Notes: generated by a model from the letters alone, not told the origin. A DNA stretch of 64,000 bases from Alcanivorax sp. (GCA_013823245.1 PNLU01000002.1:18199-82198); one strand, 5' to 3'; positions 31,240 through 41,376 are shown, numbered from the stretch's first letter. Numbers and translations: made by a program.

Positions 31240-32250
31240 TCAACTCCTCTCCGACAGGCCGGTCATACGCAGGATATGCAGTTCGAGCTCCGGCACGATG
31301 TGCGCGGTCAGCGCCAGTTCCAGCGACGGTTCATTACCCGAGATGTGGCGCTCGCCCTGTTTGATGGCAATCATCGCCCAGCGCACGTGGGCAAAGACTT
31401 CCCAGTAAAACAGAGCCTGTTCGTCGATTTGCCGACCGCTCACTTCTTCATAACCGGCCAGCAGGGCAGCGCGGGAACCGATCCCCCCGGCCGCCAGCGC
31501 TTCATCAAGCTGTCCGAAGCGCCAGCAACGTGCGCAGAACCAGCCGAGATCCTCCAGCGGCTGCGACCAGCTGGTGAATTCCCAGTCCAGCACTGCGGTC
31601 AGCCCCTGCTCATCCACCATGTAATTGCCGGTGCGGAAGTCGCGATGCACCAGACACACGGGTTCCTGTTCAGGCAGGTGGGTTTCCAGCCAGCGCAGGC
31701 CCCATTCCAGCGCCGGAAAGGCGCTGTGGTAGCTGTCGAGAAACGCGCGGCTTTCGTTGATAAACACCAGGGCCGGATGACCTTCCGGCTCCGGCAGGAA
31801 ATCCAGGTCGTCACGCGGTGGCTGGATACTGTGGATGCGTGCCATCTCACGACCCACCTGGCGCACCAGCGCTTCGCGATCCGGAGCCAGCGACAGGTCT
31901 TTCACCAGGCGATGACCGGCTGCCGTACCGGCGGCGCGACGCATGATAAAGAAGTCACGCCCCAGCACCGCCGTCTCGCCCAGCCACAAGGGCCCGGGCA
32001 CGGTGACGCCCGCAGCAAAGACCGCCTTCAGCAAGGCAAATTCCTGGGCCCGACCCAGACTGTCCGGCACAGCGGAAGGCGCATCGCAGCGGATCACCGC
32101 CTCAATCAGCTCATCGCCACACTGGATATCCGCCGCCCAGTTTTCCTGGATAGCGCCACCCGAGAGGGCCCGCACGCCACCCAACGAAACAGGTTCGCCG
32201 GTGCGCTCGGTCAACCAGTGCTCAAGCTTTTCGATCTCTTCCGGGCTCAT
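31240..32250 (-). CDS. Phosphotransferase (APH) family protein
   Basis: LSGGAIQENWAAD, CLVHRDFRTGNYMVDEQGLTAVLDWEFTSWSQPLEDLGWF. Confidence 0.92.
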   Translation of the reverse strand: MSPEEIEKLEHWLTERTGEPVSLGGVRALSGGAIQENWAADIQCGDELIEAVIRCDAPSAVPDSLGRAQEFALLKAVFAAGVTVPGPLWLGETAVLGRDFFIMRRAAGTAAGHRLVKDLSLAPDREALVRQVGREMARIHSIQPPRDDLDFLPEPEGHPALVFINESRAFLDSYHSAFPALEWGLRWLETHLPEQEPVCLVHRDFRTGNYMVDEQGLTAVLDWEFTSWSQPLEDLGWFCARCWRFGQLDEALAAGGIGSRAALLAGYEEVSGRQIDEQALFYWEVFAHVRWAMIAIKQGERHISGNEPSLELALTAHIVPELELHILRMTGLSERS

Positions 32251-33446
32251 ACACCCCACCGGAAAAAGTCGTTCTTTTCCTTCAGATAGGCGCGCGACAG
32301 CACCATCTTGTGGATTTCACTGGCGCCATCCACCAGCCGCGCCTGGCGCGCATAACGGTAGATCCATTCCAGCAGTGTGTCCTTGGAATAGCCGCGTGCA
32401 CCGCACAACTGGATCGCCGTATCGGCAGCCTTGTGCAAGGTATCGGCCACATGAATCTTCGCCATGGAAATCTCACTGCGGGCGAAGTCGCCCTGATCCA
32501 GCTTCCAGGCGGCCTGCATGGTCAGCAAACGTCCGACATGGATATCCTTGGCCACATCGCCAAGCATCCATTGCACGCCTTCATGTTCTGCCAGGGTCGT
32601 GCCAAAGCTCATGCGGTTTTCCACGTACTGCCCGGCGATTTCCATGCAGCGCTTGGCCAGACCCAGCCAGCGCATGCAGTGTGTCAGGCGCGCAGTGCCC
32701 AGACGAATCTGGGTGACTTTCAGGCCATCACCGACCTCGAGAAGACGGTTTTCATCGGGGATTTCCAGACCGTCGAAGCGCAATTCGCAATGACCGCCGT
32801 GCTCTTCCGGGCCCATGATGCCGATACGTCGCACCACCTCCCAACCCGGCTGATCGGCATCGAACAGAAACGCAGTCAGGCCCTTGCGCGTGTCGTCGCC
32901 GGTCTTGGCGATCAGCACGAAATGCTGCGCGCCCTCGGCACCCGTAATAAACCACTTGCGCCCATTCACTACCCATTTATCGCCTTTCTTTTCGGCGCGG
33001 GTATAGGTCAGCGAGGGGTCCGAACCACAACCACCATCCGGCTCGGTCATGGCAAACGCCGAACGCACCTTGCCGTCAATCAGGGGTTGCAACCAACGGT
33101 CTTTCTGCTCGCTGGACAGAATCTTGTTGAGCAGGATCATGGTGCCGTCATCCGGCGCCGAGCAATTGAACGCCAGCGGGCCAAACGGTGAACGCGAGGC
33201 TTCTTCATACAGGGCCGCCATCCCGACTACGCCCACATCAAGGCCGCCGCGCTTTTTTGGCATCTGGAAGGCCCACAGTCCGGCTGCTTTTGCTTTTTCG
33301 CGCAGGGCGGCCACCACGCGCTCATCCAGATTCTCGTGGTCATCGTAGTTAGCCGCATCCTGCTCCAGCGGCATCACATGCTCGGCCACAAACTCACGGA
33401 CCTGCAGACGCAGCGCTTCAATATGCGGGGGAAGAGTAAAGTCCAT
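32247..33446 (-). CDS. Acyl-CoA dehydrogenase family protein
   Basis: FAMTEPDGGCGSDPSLTYTRAEKKGDKWVVNGRKWFITG; IQLCGARGYSKDTLLEWIYRYARQARLVDGASEIHK. Confidence 0.94.
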   Translation of the reverse strand: MDFTLPPHIEALRLQVREFVAEHVMPLEQDAANYDDHENLDERVVAALREKAKAAGLWAFQMPKKRGGLDVGVVGMAALYEEASRSPFGPLAFNCSAPDDGTMILLNKILSSEQKDRWLQPLIDGKVRSAFAMTEPDGGCGSDPSLTYTRAEKKGDKWVVNGRKWFITGAEGAQHFVLIAKTGDDTRKGLTAFLFDADQPGWEVVRRIGIMGPEEHGGHCELRFDGLEIPDENRLLEVGDGLKVTQIRLGTARLTHCMRWLGLAKRCMEIAGQYVENRMSFGTTLAEHEGVQWMLGDVAKDIHVGRLLTMQAAWKLDQGDFARSEISMAKIHVADTLHKAADTAIQLCGARGYSKDTLLEWIYRYARQARLVDGASEIHKMVLSRAYLKEKNDFFRWGV

Positions 33447-33467
33447 CAGCTTGATCCTGGTGATTCG

Positions 33468-34223
33468 TCAAAGGGTGGAGCACAGATGCGCGCCGTCCAC
33501 GGGGACCGCTGCACCGCTCATGTAGCTGGAGGCATCAGATGCCAGCAGCAACAGGGGACCGCTCATCTCCGGCATGTCGCCCACACGGCGGAACGGGATG
33601 CGTTTGATCTGCTTTTCGCCCGCCGGGCTATGCAGCCAATCACGATTGATTTCCGTCTCGAAATAGCCCGGGCAGATCGCATTGCAGCGAATACCATAGC
33701 GCGCGTAATCCAGCGCAATGGACTTGGTCATCTGCACTACGGCCGCCTTGGAGGCGGTATAGGCGCCCAGCTGCTGGCCGACGCGCAGACCCAGCACCGA
33801 GGCGATGTTGATGATGTTGCCGCCCTGACCCTCGGCGATCCAGCGCTGTATCGCCTGCTGCGCCACGGCCCATACGCCTTTCAGATTGGTATCCAGCACC
33901 GCGTCCCAGTCCCCCTCGCTCATCTCATGGGTGGTACTGATCCGGTTGATGCCAGCGTTATTGATCACGACCTGCACCGGCGGCATGGCCTCGAAGGCGA
34001 CCTTCACACTGGCATAGTCAGAAACATCCATCGGCACGACCGTTGCCTCGCGGCCCAGGGCCCGCACTGCCTCGGCGGTTTCTTCCAGTCGCTCCACACG
34101 GCGTGCCGCCAGCACCAGGTCCGCCCCGGCACCGGCCAACACACGCGCAAAATGGGCGCCGAAACCGCTCGACGCCCCGGTCACCAGCACACGCTTGCCG
34201 GCCATGGAAAACAGATCAGTCAT
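33468..34223 (-). CDS. SDR family oxidoreductase
   Basis: MAGKRVLVTGASSGFGAHFARVLAGAGADLVLAARR; NNAGIN; YTASKAAVVQMTKSIALDYARYGIRCNAICPGYFETE. Confidence 0.93.
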   Translation of the reverse strand: MTDLFSMAGKRVLVTGASSGFGAHFARVLAGAGADLVLAARRVERLEETAEAVRALGREATVVPMDVSDYASVKVAFEAMPPVQVVINNAGINRISTTHEMSEGDWDAVLDTNLKGVWAVAQQAIQRWIAEGQGGNIINIASVLGLRVGQQLGAYTASKAAVVQMTKSIALDYARYGIRCNAICPGYFETEINRDWLHSPAGEKQIKRIPFRRVGDMPEMSGPLLLLASDASSYMSGAAVPVDGAHLCSTL

Positions 34224-34289
34224 TGTTGTGGTCCTCAGATCGCGATCACAAGACAGGACCACTGAGGCTAGACAGTCCGGCGCCCGGGC

Positions 34290-35435
34290 TCAAGGACGAA
34301 AACGCTCAGCCTCCGTATGCGGCACGTCATTGGCGAGCTGGTTCCGGTAACAACGCGGACTCATGCCAGCCCAGCGAGAGAAGGCGCGCGAGAAGCTCGC
34401 CGCCTCATGGTAGCCCAACTGATACCCTACCTCCGCGATGGACAGCCGGCTGCGAGATAGCAGACGCCGCGCCCGGCTATACAGCTCCTCATCCACCAAC
34501 TCGCGGAAGCTGGCGCCTTCACTGCGCAAGCGCCGCTTCAGTGTGCGCGTTGAAACGCCCAGCCAGTCGGCGAACTGCTCCAGACTGGGCAGGGCCTCGC
34601 CGCCCTCACAGCGCGCCAGGTGATCACGGATACGCTCGGCAATGCCAGTGTGAGAACCATACAACTGCATGAATTCCTGTTCGCACTGTTCCCGCGCGTA
34701 AACCTCCATCGACGGATTGGACAGCAGCGGCACGCCCAGGAAAGTATCCCGGTCGCCTTCCAGCGACCAGGAATCGGCATCGAAGATTACCGGCGCAGGC
34801 AGATCATCCATATAGCGGCGAAAGTAGGCGGGCTCAGGACAGGCCATGTGGATGCGAAGTCCCGGTATACGTTTTCCGCACATCTGTTCCAGCACATTGG
34901 CCAGCCCCATCAGCATCGCCTCCATGGAGAACTGGATGACGCCGCGACTCAACGGCAAATCACAATGGACATGCACGGCTACACGGTCTTCCGTTTCCTC
35001 GAAGGTGGCGGTCATGAAGGGGGTACGCAATGCGGTAAAGCGAATCACCGCGTCCAGCGCCGCCAGCACCGATGGACTGGACAGGGCAAGCAGCCCCACC
35101 GGCCCCATCAGCGTAGCGCGAAACGCCCGGGCATAAGCCAGCCCCAGCCCCTTGTCACTGAGCTTTCTGATAGCGCGCTGTGCCGCTGTGTAGGCCGTCA
35201 GCATAGAGATCTGGCTATCCGGCTGGCACAACACCACGCGGCTGATACCCAACCCTTCAAGCAGATCCGCATCCCTCAACCCGAAATCACGACACACATC
35301 GCACAGCAGCAACAGGTAAACACCGGGAACACCGGTGCGAAACCCCGCTTGCTGTTCCGCTGGTGGTAACTGACCCATCCGCATAAGTTTGTGACCCATT
35401 TCGGCAAGACGTATGTCCCTTTCGTCATCCACCAT
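34290..35435 (-). CDS. AraC family transcriptional regulator (arabinose-binding-domain type, OruR/ArgR-like architecture)
   Basis: C-terminal AraC HTH: LEQFADWLGVSTRTLKRRLRSEGASFRELVDEELYSRARRLLSRSRLSIAEVGYQLGYHEAASFSRAFSRWAGMSPRCYR. Confidence 0.93.
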   Translation of the reverse strand: MVDDERDIRLAEMGHKLMRMGQLPPAEQQAGFRTGVPGVYLLLLCDVCRDFGLRDADLLEGLGISRVVLCQPDSQISMLTAYTAAQRAIRKLSDKGLGLAYARAFRATLMGPVGLLALSSPSVLAALDAVIRFTALRTPFMTATFEETEDRVAVHVHCDLPLSRGVIQFSMEAMLMGLANVLEQMCGKRIPGLRIHMACPEPAYFRRYMDDLPAPVIFDADSWSLEGDRDTFLGVPLLSNPSMEVYAREQCEQEFMQLYGSHTGIAERIRDHLARCEGGEALPSLEQFADWLGVSTRTLKRRLRSEGASFRELVDEELYSRARRLLSRSRLSIAEVGYQLGYHEAASFSRAFSRWAGMSPRCYRNQLANDVPHTEAERFRP

Positions 35436-35519
35436 GAATACACCTGCATTAGAGGTCGGGCAAGCTCTCCGTCCCATGCAGATTGATAATAAAAACCACG
35501 AGACAACAAGAAGAAGGCA

Positions 35520-37328
35520 ATGAATGCCCTGACTGAGCATACACATGTTAACTGTGTGCACATCGCAATCCTGATCCTTGCGATGACTTACCCCGTGCAA
35601 TCCGCTGCCAACGCGCTGGTTGGCGATAGTATGGCGGCACGCGCGGGGACTTCCTTCCAGCAACTTGATGACGAAGCGCTGGCAAATATCAGTGGCACTG
35701 GCATTGCACTGGGGTTTGAAGACTTTCGCTGGTTAACCAGCCCGACGAGCTATTACGAACAGATGGGATCAGCGCCGGTGGGCGGCACCACCTTTGATCG
35801 CGCCGATATGCGCTGGTACGGCCTGAGCATTACCGCCATCCCCATCGGCGGCAGCAACCAGAACGACGACATCGGTTTCCACTGGGCTGGCCAGGGCGCT
35901 TTCGGCGCCCCCTGTTCAGCAGGCGGCCTCGCATGCCCCCTCGGGGGTCAGGTCTCCAATTTCTCAGCCTACGACAACCCCTACGTATTACGCGCCTGGT
36001 CGCCGCACGGATTCACCTACTCAGGGGATGAGGTGAATGCGGACGCCAACCATCCGGATATCACCCTTTACGAATATCTCGCGCCCACTCATCAGCCCTA
36101 TTACAACTTTGCCTTCTGGGGCGAAATCGAAGCAGGCCGCACCGGACCGAATGAAATACTGGGCCTGGGTCATGGCGCTTTCCTGAAATCCCAGACGCTC
36201 ATTCAAGGGAATGCGGCGGGTTCTGTGTTCCGGATGTTCCAGCATACGCAACCGGGCAATGAAACATTCGCAATGACGTATCACAGTCATCTGCAAGGTG
36301 ACTTTCGCTTCTCAGTGGCGCAGCAGGGCGCAGGCAATGATGTGATCGGACAACCCACCGTGTTCGATGAGTTCGAGGGTCTGCATTTCAAGAATGTGGA
36401 GGCCTTTATTCCGCTGGGCCAGCCCTTCTATCAGGCCTTGACGCTCGGACCCGTGCCGGGTTCGCCGGGCAATTTTATTCTGGAGATCCCGTTTCTCCGG
36501 GATCCCGCTGAAAGCCCCTATGATGCATTGAACAATGCACAGCGGCATTTCTATTCCTATGCAGTCCCGGAAAACCTCGCCACACCAGGCGGGCCTGCCG
36601 GGGCAAGTGCAGCCGGACATATTTCGGCTCGACTCGCTTACCTTCACAATCTCGGCAGCCCCAATGTAGGAGTCTATGAAAATCACATCATGAACACCTA
36701 CAGCCTTTCGTCACTATACGATGGCTTCGCAGGTGCCGATGACTGGTTGGCTCAGTACAACACCACTCATGGCTACTCCCGCTGGGGTGACTGGCACCCC
36801 TGCCGGGGCATCGGCTGCCCGAACATTCACGGCATCGGCAGCAATCAGTCACACCCGAACCGCAACACCTACAATGATACCGGCAGCGGCATATTCTTCC
36901 GGAAGTGTGAAAGTTGTGACGACTTCGACGCCATGGCCTACATGATTACTGCCGTAGATGTACGCCCGGGCAACAGCCAGTACACCTGCCCCGGCGGCAC
37001 GGGATGCGGCGAGTTCACTCCGCGTGGCATCAGCGCATCCACCCGCACGGATAACGGAAGGTATTACACGCCCGCGGACACCTGCTCGGCCACAAATGCT
37101 GACCCTTATCGGTGCGGCTACGGTGGCAGCTACAGCATTGATGCCAGCAGTCGATTCACACATTCCGGGAAACAGGACCCATCCGTGATATTCGGCGTTG
37201 CCAGCCGGGCACCCGGTGCAGGTATACCCGTTATCCGCACAGATGTGGTCAATCTGGGTGATGCGCGCATAGAAGGGCTACAGGTCAATTATATGAAATT
37301 CACAAGCTACGGCGCCGGAAACCTATAA
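35520..37328 (+). CDS. Predicted secreted protein with shared N-terminal motif (cluster protein 1), Cys-rich C-terminal region
   Basis: Hydrophobic N-terminus then FQQLDDEALANISGTGIALGFEDFRW; no known enzyme motif recognised. Confidence 0.75.
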   Translation: MNALTEHTHVNCVHIAILILAMTYPVQSAANALVGDSMAARAGTSFQQLDDEALANISGTGIALGFEDFRWLTSPTSYYEQMGSAPVGGTTFDRADMRWYGLSITAIPIGGSNQNDDIGFHWAGQGAFGAPCSAGGLACPLGGQVSNFSAYDNPYVLRAWSPHGFTYSGDEVNADANHPDITLYEYLAPTHQPYYNFAFWGEIEAGRTGPNEILGLGHGAFLKSQTLIQGNAAGSVFRMFQHTQPGNETFAMTYHSHLQGDFRFSVAQQGAGNDVIGQPTVFDEFEGLHFKNVEAFIPLGQPFYQALTLGPVPGSPGNFILEIPFLRDPAESPYDALNNAQRHFYSYAVPENLATPGGPAGASAAGHISARLAYLHNLGSPNVGVYENHIMNTYSLSSLYDGFAGADDWLAQYNTTHGYSRWGDWHPCRGIGCPNIHGIGSNQSHPNRNTYNDTGSGIFFRKCESCDDFDAMAYMITAVDVRPGNSQYTCPGGTGCGEFTPRGISASTRTDNGRYYTPADTCSATNADPYRCGYGGSYSIDASSRFTHSGKQDPSVIFGVASRAPGAGIPVIRTDVVNLGDARIEGLQVNYMKFTSYGAGNL

Positions 37329-37339
37329 CGGGAAAGATC

Positions 37340-38635
37340 ATGGCCTCAGCAACGATTTACCCATCCATGTTTTCCGCAGCGCTGTTGTGGCTGGCCGCCG
37401 TCAATCCGGCTGAAGCACTGCTCGAAATGGATGACACGGAGCTACGCGACATTCAGGGCCAAGGGTTGTTTGTTGCCGATATGATTCGCGGCGATGAACT
37501 GGCGGGAGCCAATGATTACTCCATTCCCTTCAACTTCTATCGTATCGGCATGGACGGTGAGATGCAGATGAACCTCAACATGTCCAAGCTGCAACTGGGC
37601 TGTGGTGGCGTCAACGATCATCTTTCCGGTCATGCCGGCTGTGACATTGATATCGACTATGTCAGCATGATGGGACGAGATGGATATCAGGCGGGCGCTC
37701 CACAAAGCCCCATGGTACTGGACCGCCCCTACATTGAACTGGCCATAAAGAATGATGGCACCCCACATCGGGAGGTGGTCGGCATCAAGATCGGCGCCGC
37801 GATGGTGGACGGTTTTATGAGCACCGGTCGTCGGTACTATCAAGGACAGCTCAATGAAGAAAACACCGGCTATGCCAGCCAATGCACACCAGGGGCAAGC
37901 ATCGGCACCGGTGTCGTCGGCTGCCACTCAGGCCTGAACAGCGTCAGCGGTTTCCTGGGTACAGATCTTTCATTGACCATGCGGGTGCGTGCGGCTGTAT
38001 GTGCAGGCGTAACCATCGGAAGCACCTGCCTTAGCGTGCGCATACCGCTGGACGCCTGGGGCTGCACTGGCCGGATAAGCCCGGGGCTCGAAGGCAGTTG
38101 TGGCAGCACACAGCAGGACTCAGTGTTCGTAGATATTGCTGGCACGAGAATGCAGACGCTGGGACTGAGATCGGCTGAACTGACCATCGATCTACTGGGC
38201 ATTCTGGACCTGGACGTCTTCGCCTCCCTGATCACCGACGCGCGCAGCATACATGGACTTGCCTTTGAGAACACCAGCGACTTCTTCCTTTCTTTTCAGC
38301 GCGAGCCTGTTTCATATCCCCGCTACAGCAAGCAAAGTCCACGCCAGGACTTTATCGACGCCGGCACGTTCGGCAGCGCCTTTGACGCGTGCGCCACCAA
38401 CAGTATGGCAACGCCACGCTGCAACAGCAGCTACGCCGTTCCCGCCAATACCGGCTGGTGGATGAATGCACCGAGTGCCCGATTGCTGGATGTGCGTAAC
38501 GACCAACTGAACCTCGGCAACATCAGCCTGAGTCAGGCCATCAGTTTGCTCGGCGCGCCGGGGCACTTGATATCAAACCCGGAATTCCAGCTGCATCCAT
38601 CCCAGAACTGTTATGGCAGCAGCACCTTCTGCTAG
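37340..38635 (+). CDS. Predicted secreted protein with shared N-terminal motif (cluster protein 2)
   Basis: Signal-like N-terminus then LLEMDDTELRDIQGQGLFVADM. Confidence 0.78.
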   Translation: MASATIYPSMFSAALLWLAAVNPAEALLEMDDTELRDIQGQGLFVADMIRGDELAGANDYSIPFNFYRIGMDGEMQMNLNMSKLQLGCGGVNDHLSGHAGCDIDIDYVSMMGRDGYQAGAPQSPMVLDRPYIELAIKNDGTPHREVVGIKIGAAMVDGFMSTGRRYYQGQLNEENTGYASQCTPGASIGTGVVGCHSGLNSVSGFLGTDLSLTMRVRAAVCAGVTIGSTCLSVRIPLDAWGCTGRISPGLEGSCGSTQQDSVFVDIAGTRMQTLGLRSAELTIDLLGILDLDVFASLITDARSIHGLAFENTSDFFLSFQREPVSYPRYSKQSPRQDFIDAGTFGSAFDACATNSMATPRCNSSYAVPANTGWWMNAPSARLLDVRNDQLNLGNISLSQAISLLGAPGHLISNPEFQLHPSQNCYGSSTFC

Positions 38636-38644
38636 GAGAAAGCC

Positions 38645-39289
38645 ATGAAACTGACCCATGTTTTTCTCTCGCTTTCCGCCATATGGCCTCTATCAGCCAA
38701 TACCAGCCCTCTGCAGCCGCTTACCGAAGCGGAAATGGGCGATATCAGCGGTCAGAACGCCATTGAGATTTCCCTCACGTTGCACAACAACATCCAGGTG
38801 AAAGACAACCTCCATGAAGGGCTGGCTCATTGCTATAGCGTGGGCAGCTACAACCCATGCCGTCTGGCGCTGGAGTTCGCCGGGCATGAAGGCTACTGGC
38901 TGGTCATGAAGGAGTTCTACGGCTATCTGCAACTGGATGGTATTCAGCTGGAGGCCAGAACCCTGCCCACGGCAAATACCGCCTACCATGACGAAGACCG
39001 CTTCAGACGGATTGACGGCCAGTGCATGGTCGAGAACTGTGATCCCGGCGGCCTGGCTTCCATCGAGATGAGTTACCCGGCGAACAAGGGCCCGGGGCAG
39101 TATCTGGATATGCAGACGTTCATGAACATCGGGCGTATGTCGGTGGAGCAGGATGAGAGTGGCGTACCGGGTTATCTGCTCGAGAACCAGAGCGGCGTCG
39201 CCAATGCCTTTCGTATCAGCGACAGCAGCGGGCCCAATGCCAATCATCAGGTTCGCTTTGACGGGAGAACGCTGATTTATGGCTTCTGA
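38645..39289 (+). CDS. Predicted secreted protein with shared N-terminal motif (cluster protein 3)
   Basis: Signal-like N-terminus then PLTEAEMGDISGQNAIEISLTLHNNIQV. Confidence 0.75.
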   Translation: MKLTHVFLSLSAIWPLSANTSPLQPLTEAEMGDISGQNAIEISLTLHNNIQVKDNLHEGLAHCYSVGSYNPCRLALEFAGHEGYWLVMKEFYGYLQLDGIQLEARTLPTANTAYHDEDRFRRIDGQCMVENCDPGGLASIEMSYPANKGPGQYLDMQTFMNIGRMSVEQDESGVPGYLLENQSGVANAFRISDSSGPNANHQVRFDGRTLIYGF

Positions 39290-41375
39290 TCGCTACGTCG
39301 TATTGTTTCTCCTGCTCGCGCCCGCCTCAACGCTGGCCATGACCGAGCTGGATGATGGCGCGCTCGCGGCCGTAAGCGGTCGTGATGGCATCGTACTGGA
39401 CGTCGAGAGTGCGAACGGCATCAGCGCACAGGAAATCCGCTGGGAGACCGACGGCGGGGCGGCAGCCACCAACAATATGGGCGCCGACACCCTGTTCCGC
39501 GATGTGATCTGGATGGGGGACAATGGCCCGCTGCAGGCCTCGCTGATTCTCGATCTGGGCACCGACCAGAATGGCTTGCCCATGGTCGGGATTATCTATG
39601 AATGGCAGCCCGGTTTTTACGGTATCGGCGCCATGACGCTGAACACCAGCACCTACGATCACAGCGATCACTCGCTTGGCCAGTTCGGCCTCTGGTCCGA
39701 AGGCCGCTTCAGCCTGGTCAATCATGGCCTGTTCAGCACCAGCGATGAAGCCCACGCCCAACTGGATTTCAACCTCCATGGCGATCTGATCATTCGCCAG
39801 GGTGACCCGGGCACGCCGGAACTGAGCCTGGGCAATCTCATTTTCGAGAATCGCTTCACCACCGGCGTACAGGGCGGTCATGCTCCCGGCACGGGCATCA
39901 TCGGCATCGACCAGAACGGCTTGCTGATCAAGGCCGACCATACCTGGACGCATCTTGAGTTTGATCTGATGTACAAGGAAAACCCGGACGTCGGCGGCCG
40001 GGGGTTTGACCGCGAGGATCGCAGCCCGACGCTGCGCCTGGGCTGGATCGGCGGGCTGGACAATGCCACCTTCCAGTTGATGTCAGGCGGCGTCAGTGAT
40101 GGCGAGGATCCGTCCCAGGGGCTGACGTTCCGCGCTGGCTGGGATTTTGCCAGCGATTTCAATGTGCAGCTGGGCCATGCCGATGACACCCATGGTACGC
40201 TGCTGCGCCTGGGCGACTGGCGGCGGCTGGGTGCGGGCCACCCGCAGGCCACCGGGACCATGTTCGGCCTGGATGTCTTTCTGGATGTGCTGCAAAACAA
40301 TCACGGACCCGCCGGATTATGCTTCGGCGGCAGCGGCGCCATGCCAACGCCGTCCCAGTGCACCGCCAGTGGCGGTCAGTTCCATAACACCCGGGTGCCC
40401 GAAGGAGATGCAGGCTTTGCGTTGTTATTGCGCGATGGCCACCTGCATGCCTACAGCAACCGCCTGAGCGTGGTGAACCCGGGCACAGAAACTGAAAGCC
40501 ATTATGATTTCGGGCTGGGGCTGACATTCGGTCAGCTTGATGGCGACATCATCCTCTATCCCCGCGGACTGCACGGCAGCACCGAGGGCCTCAAGCTCGA
40601 CACCACCCTGATGATTACTTCGCCCGGCTTCTGGGATGCAGCTCACAGCGATATCGCAGCAGAACGCGAGCAGGCCTCACAGAACTGGTACAACAATTCT
40701 CACCTGCTTCTGGCGAACACCAGCGAAGGCTCCCGCGTCGCCGTGGGGCTGCTCAACTACGACATGCTGTGGCAGACTCGCGATCTTCACCTGCGCATCG
40801 GCGACAATGATCCGGTATTCAACGACATGCGCAGCGGTGTGATGCTGACCTCCGATACCCATGCACAGTATTTTATTCGCGGCATGCTCGGCGGCGGACA
40901 TCTGGAGGACCTCGGCCCGGGCCGGACATCCAATGTCGCACTGATGCAGTTCAATCTCGACACCAACCGGTACCGCTTTGTGTTGTACCCGGAAAGCGTG
41001 GTCACCGAGATCAGCGGTAATAACGTCGACCTGGCCTCCATCGGCTTCGAGGGCTTCTTTGAGCTCAGCGGTGATGCCTTCCTCACGCTGGCAGAGGCCT
41101 CGATGCCGCAGGCCGCGTTCCGGCTTTACGATGTAGAGGGCTCGTTGGGCTGGCGTGACGGCCATGTCGTCCTCAAGTCAGCGGATCAACATGATGACGG
41201 CAGGCCCAGCCTGACCGTCAAGAACCAGCTGCTGCTGGGCCAGGATGTGAACTTCGGCGGCGGCCCCGGCAACCCGTTGGTCGGCAATCTGGGGTTTGGC
41301 GACAACCACTATGGCCGCATCGCCATGCCCGGGGGCACCTGGCATAGCGAAATCATGGTCCGGGTCGCACAATAA
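39279..41375 (+). CDS. Predicted secreted/outer-membrane-associated protein with shared N-terminal motif (cluster protein 4), DUF6160-like
   Basis: Signal-like N-terminus then MTELDDGALAAVSGRDGIVLDVESANGISAQEIRWETDGG; start overlaps the previous gene by 11 nt. Confidence 0.78.
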   Translation: MASDRYVVLFLLLAPASTLAMTELDDGALAAVSGRDGIVLDVESANGISAQEIRWETDGGAAATNNMGADTLFRDVIWMGDNGPLQASLILDLGTDQNGLPMVGIIYEWQPGFYGIGAMTLNTSTYDHSDHSLGQFGLWSEGRFSLVNHGLFSTSDEAHAQLDFNLHGDLIIRQGDPGTPELSLGNLIFENRFTTGVQGGHAPGTGIIGIDQNGLLIKADHTWTHLEFDLMYKENPDVGGRGFDREDRSPTLRLGWIGGLDNATFQLMSGGVSDGEDPSQGLTFRAGWDFASDFNVQLGHADDTHGTLLRLGDWRRLGAGHPQATGTMFGLDVFLDVLQNNHGPAGLCFGGSGAMPTPSQCTASGGQFHNTRVPEGDAGFALLLRDGHLHAYSNRLSVVNPGTETESHYDFGLGLTFGQLDGDIILYPRGLHGSTEGLKLDTTLMITSPGFWDAAHSDIAAEREQASQNWYNNSHLLLANTSEGSRVAVGLLNYDMLWQTRDLHLRIGDNDPVFNDMRSGVMLTSDTHAQYFIRGMLGGGHLEDLGPGRTSNVALMQFNLDTNRYRFVLYPESVVTEISGNNVDLASIGFEGFFELSGDAFLTLAEASMPQAAFRLYDVEGSLGWRDGHVVLKSADQHDDGRPSLTVKNQLLLGQDVNFGGGPGNPLVGNLGFGDNHYGRIAMPGGTWHSEIMVRVAQ

Positions 41376-41376
41376 A

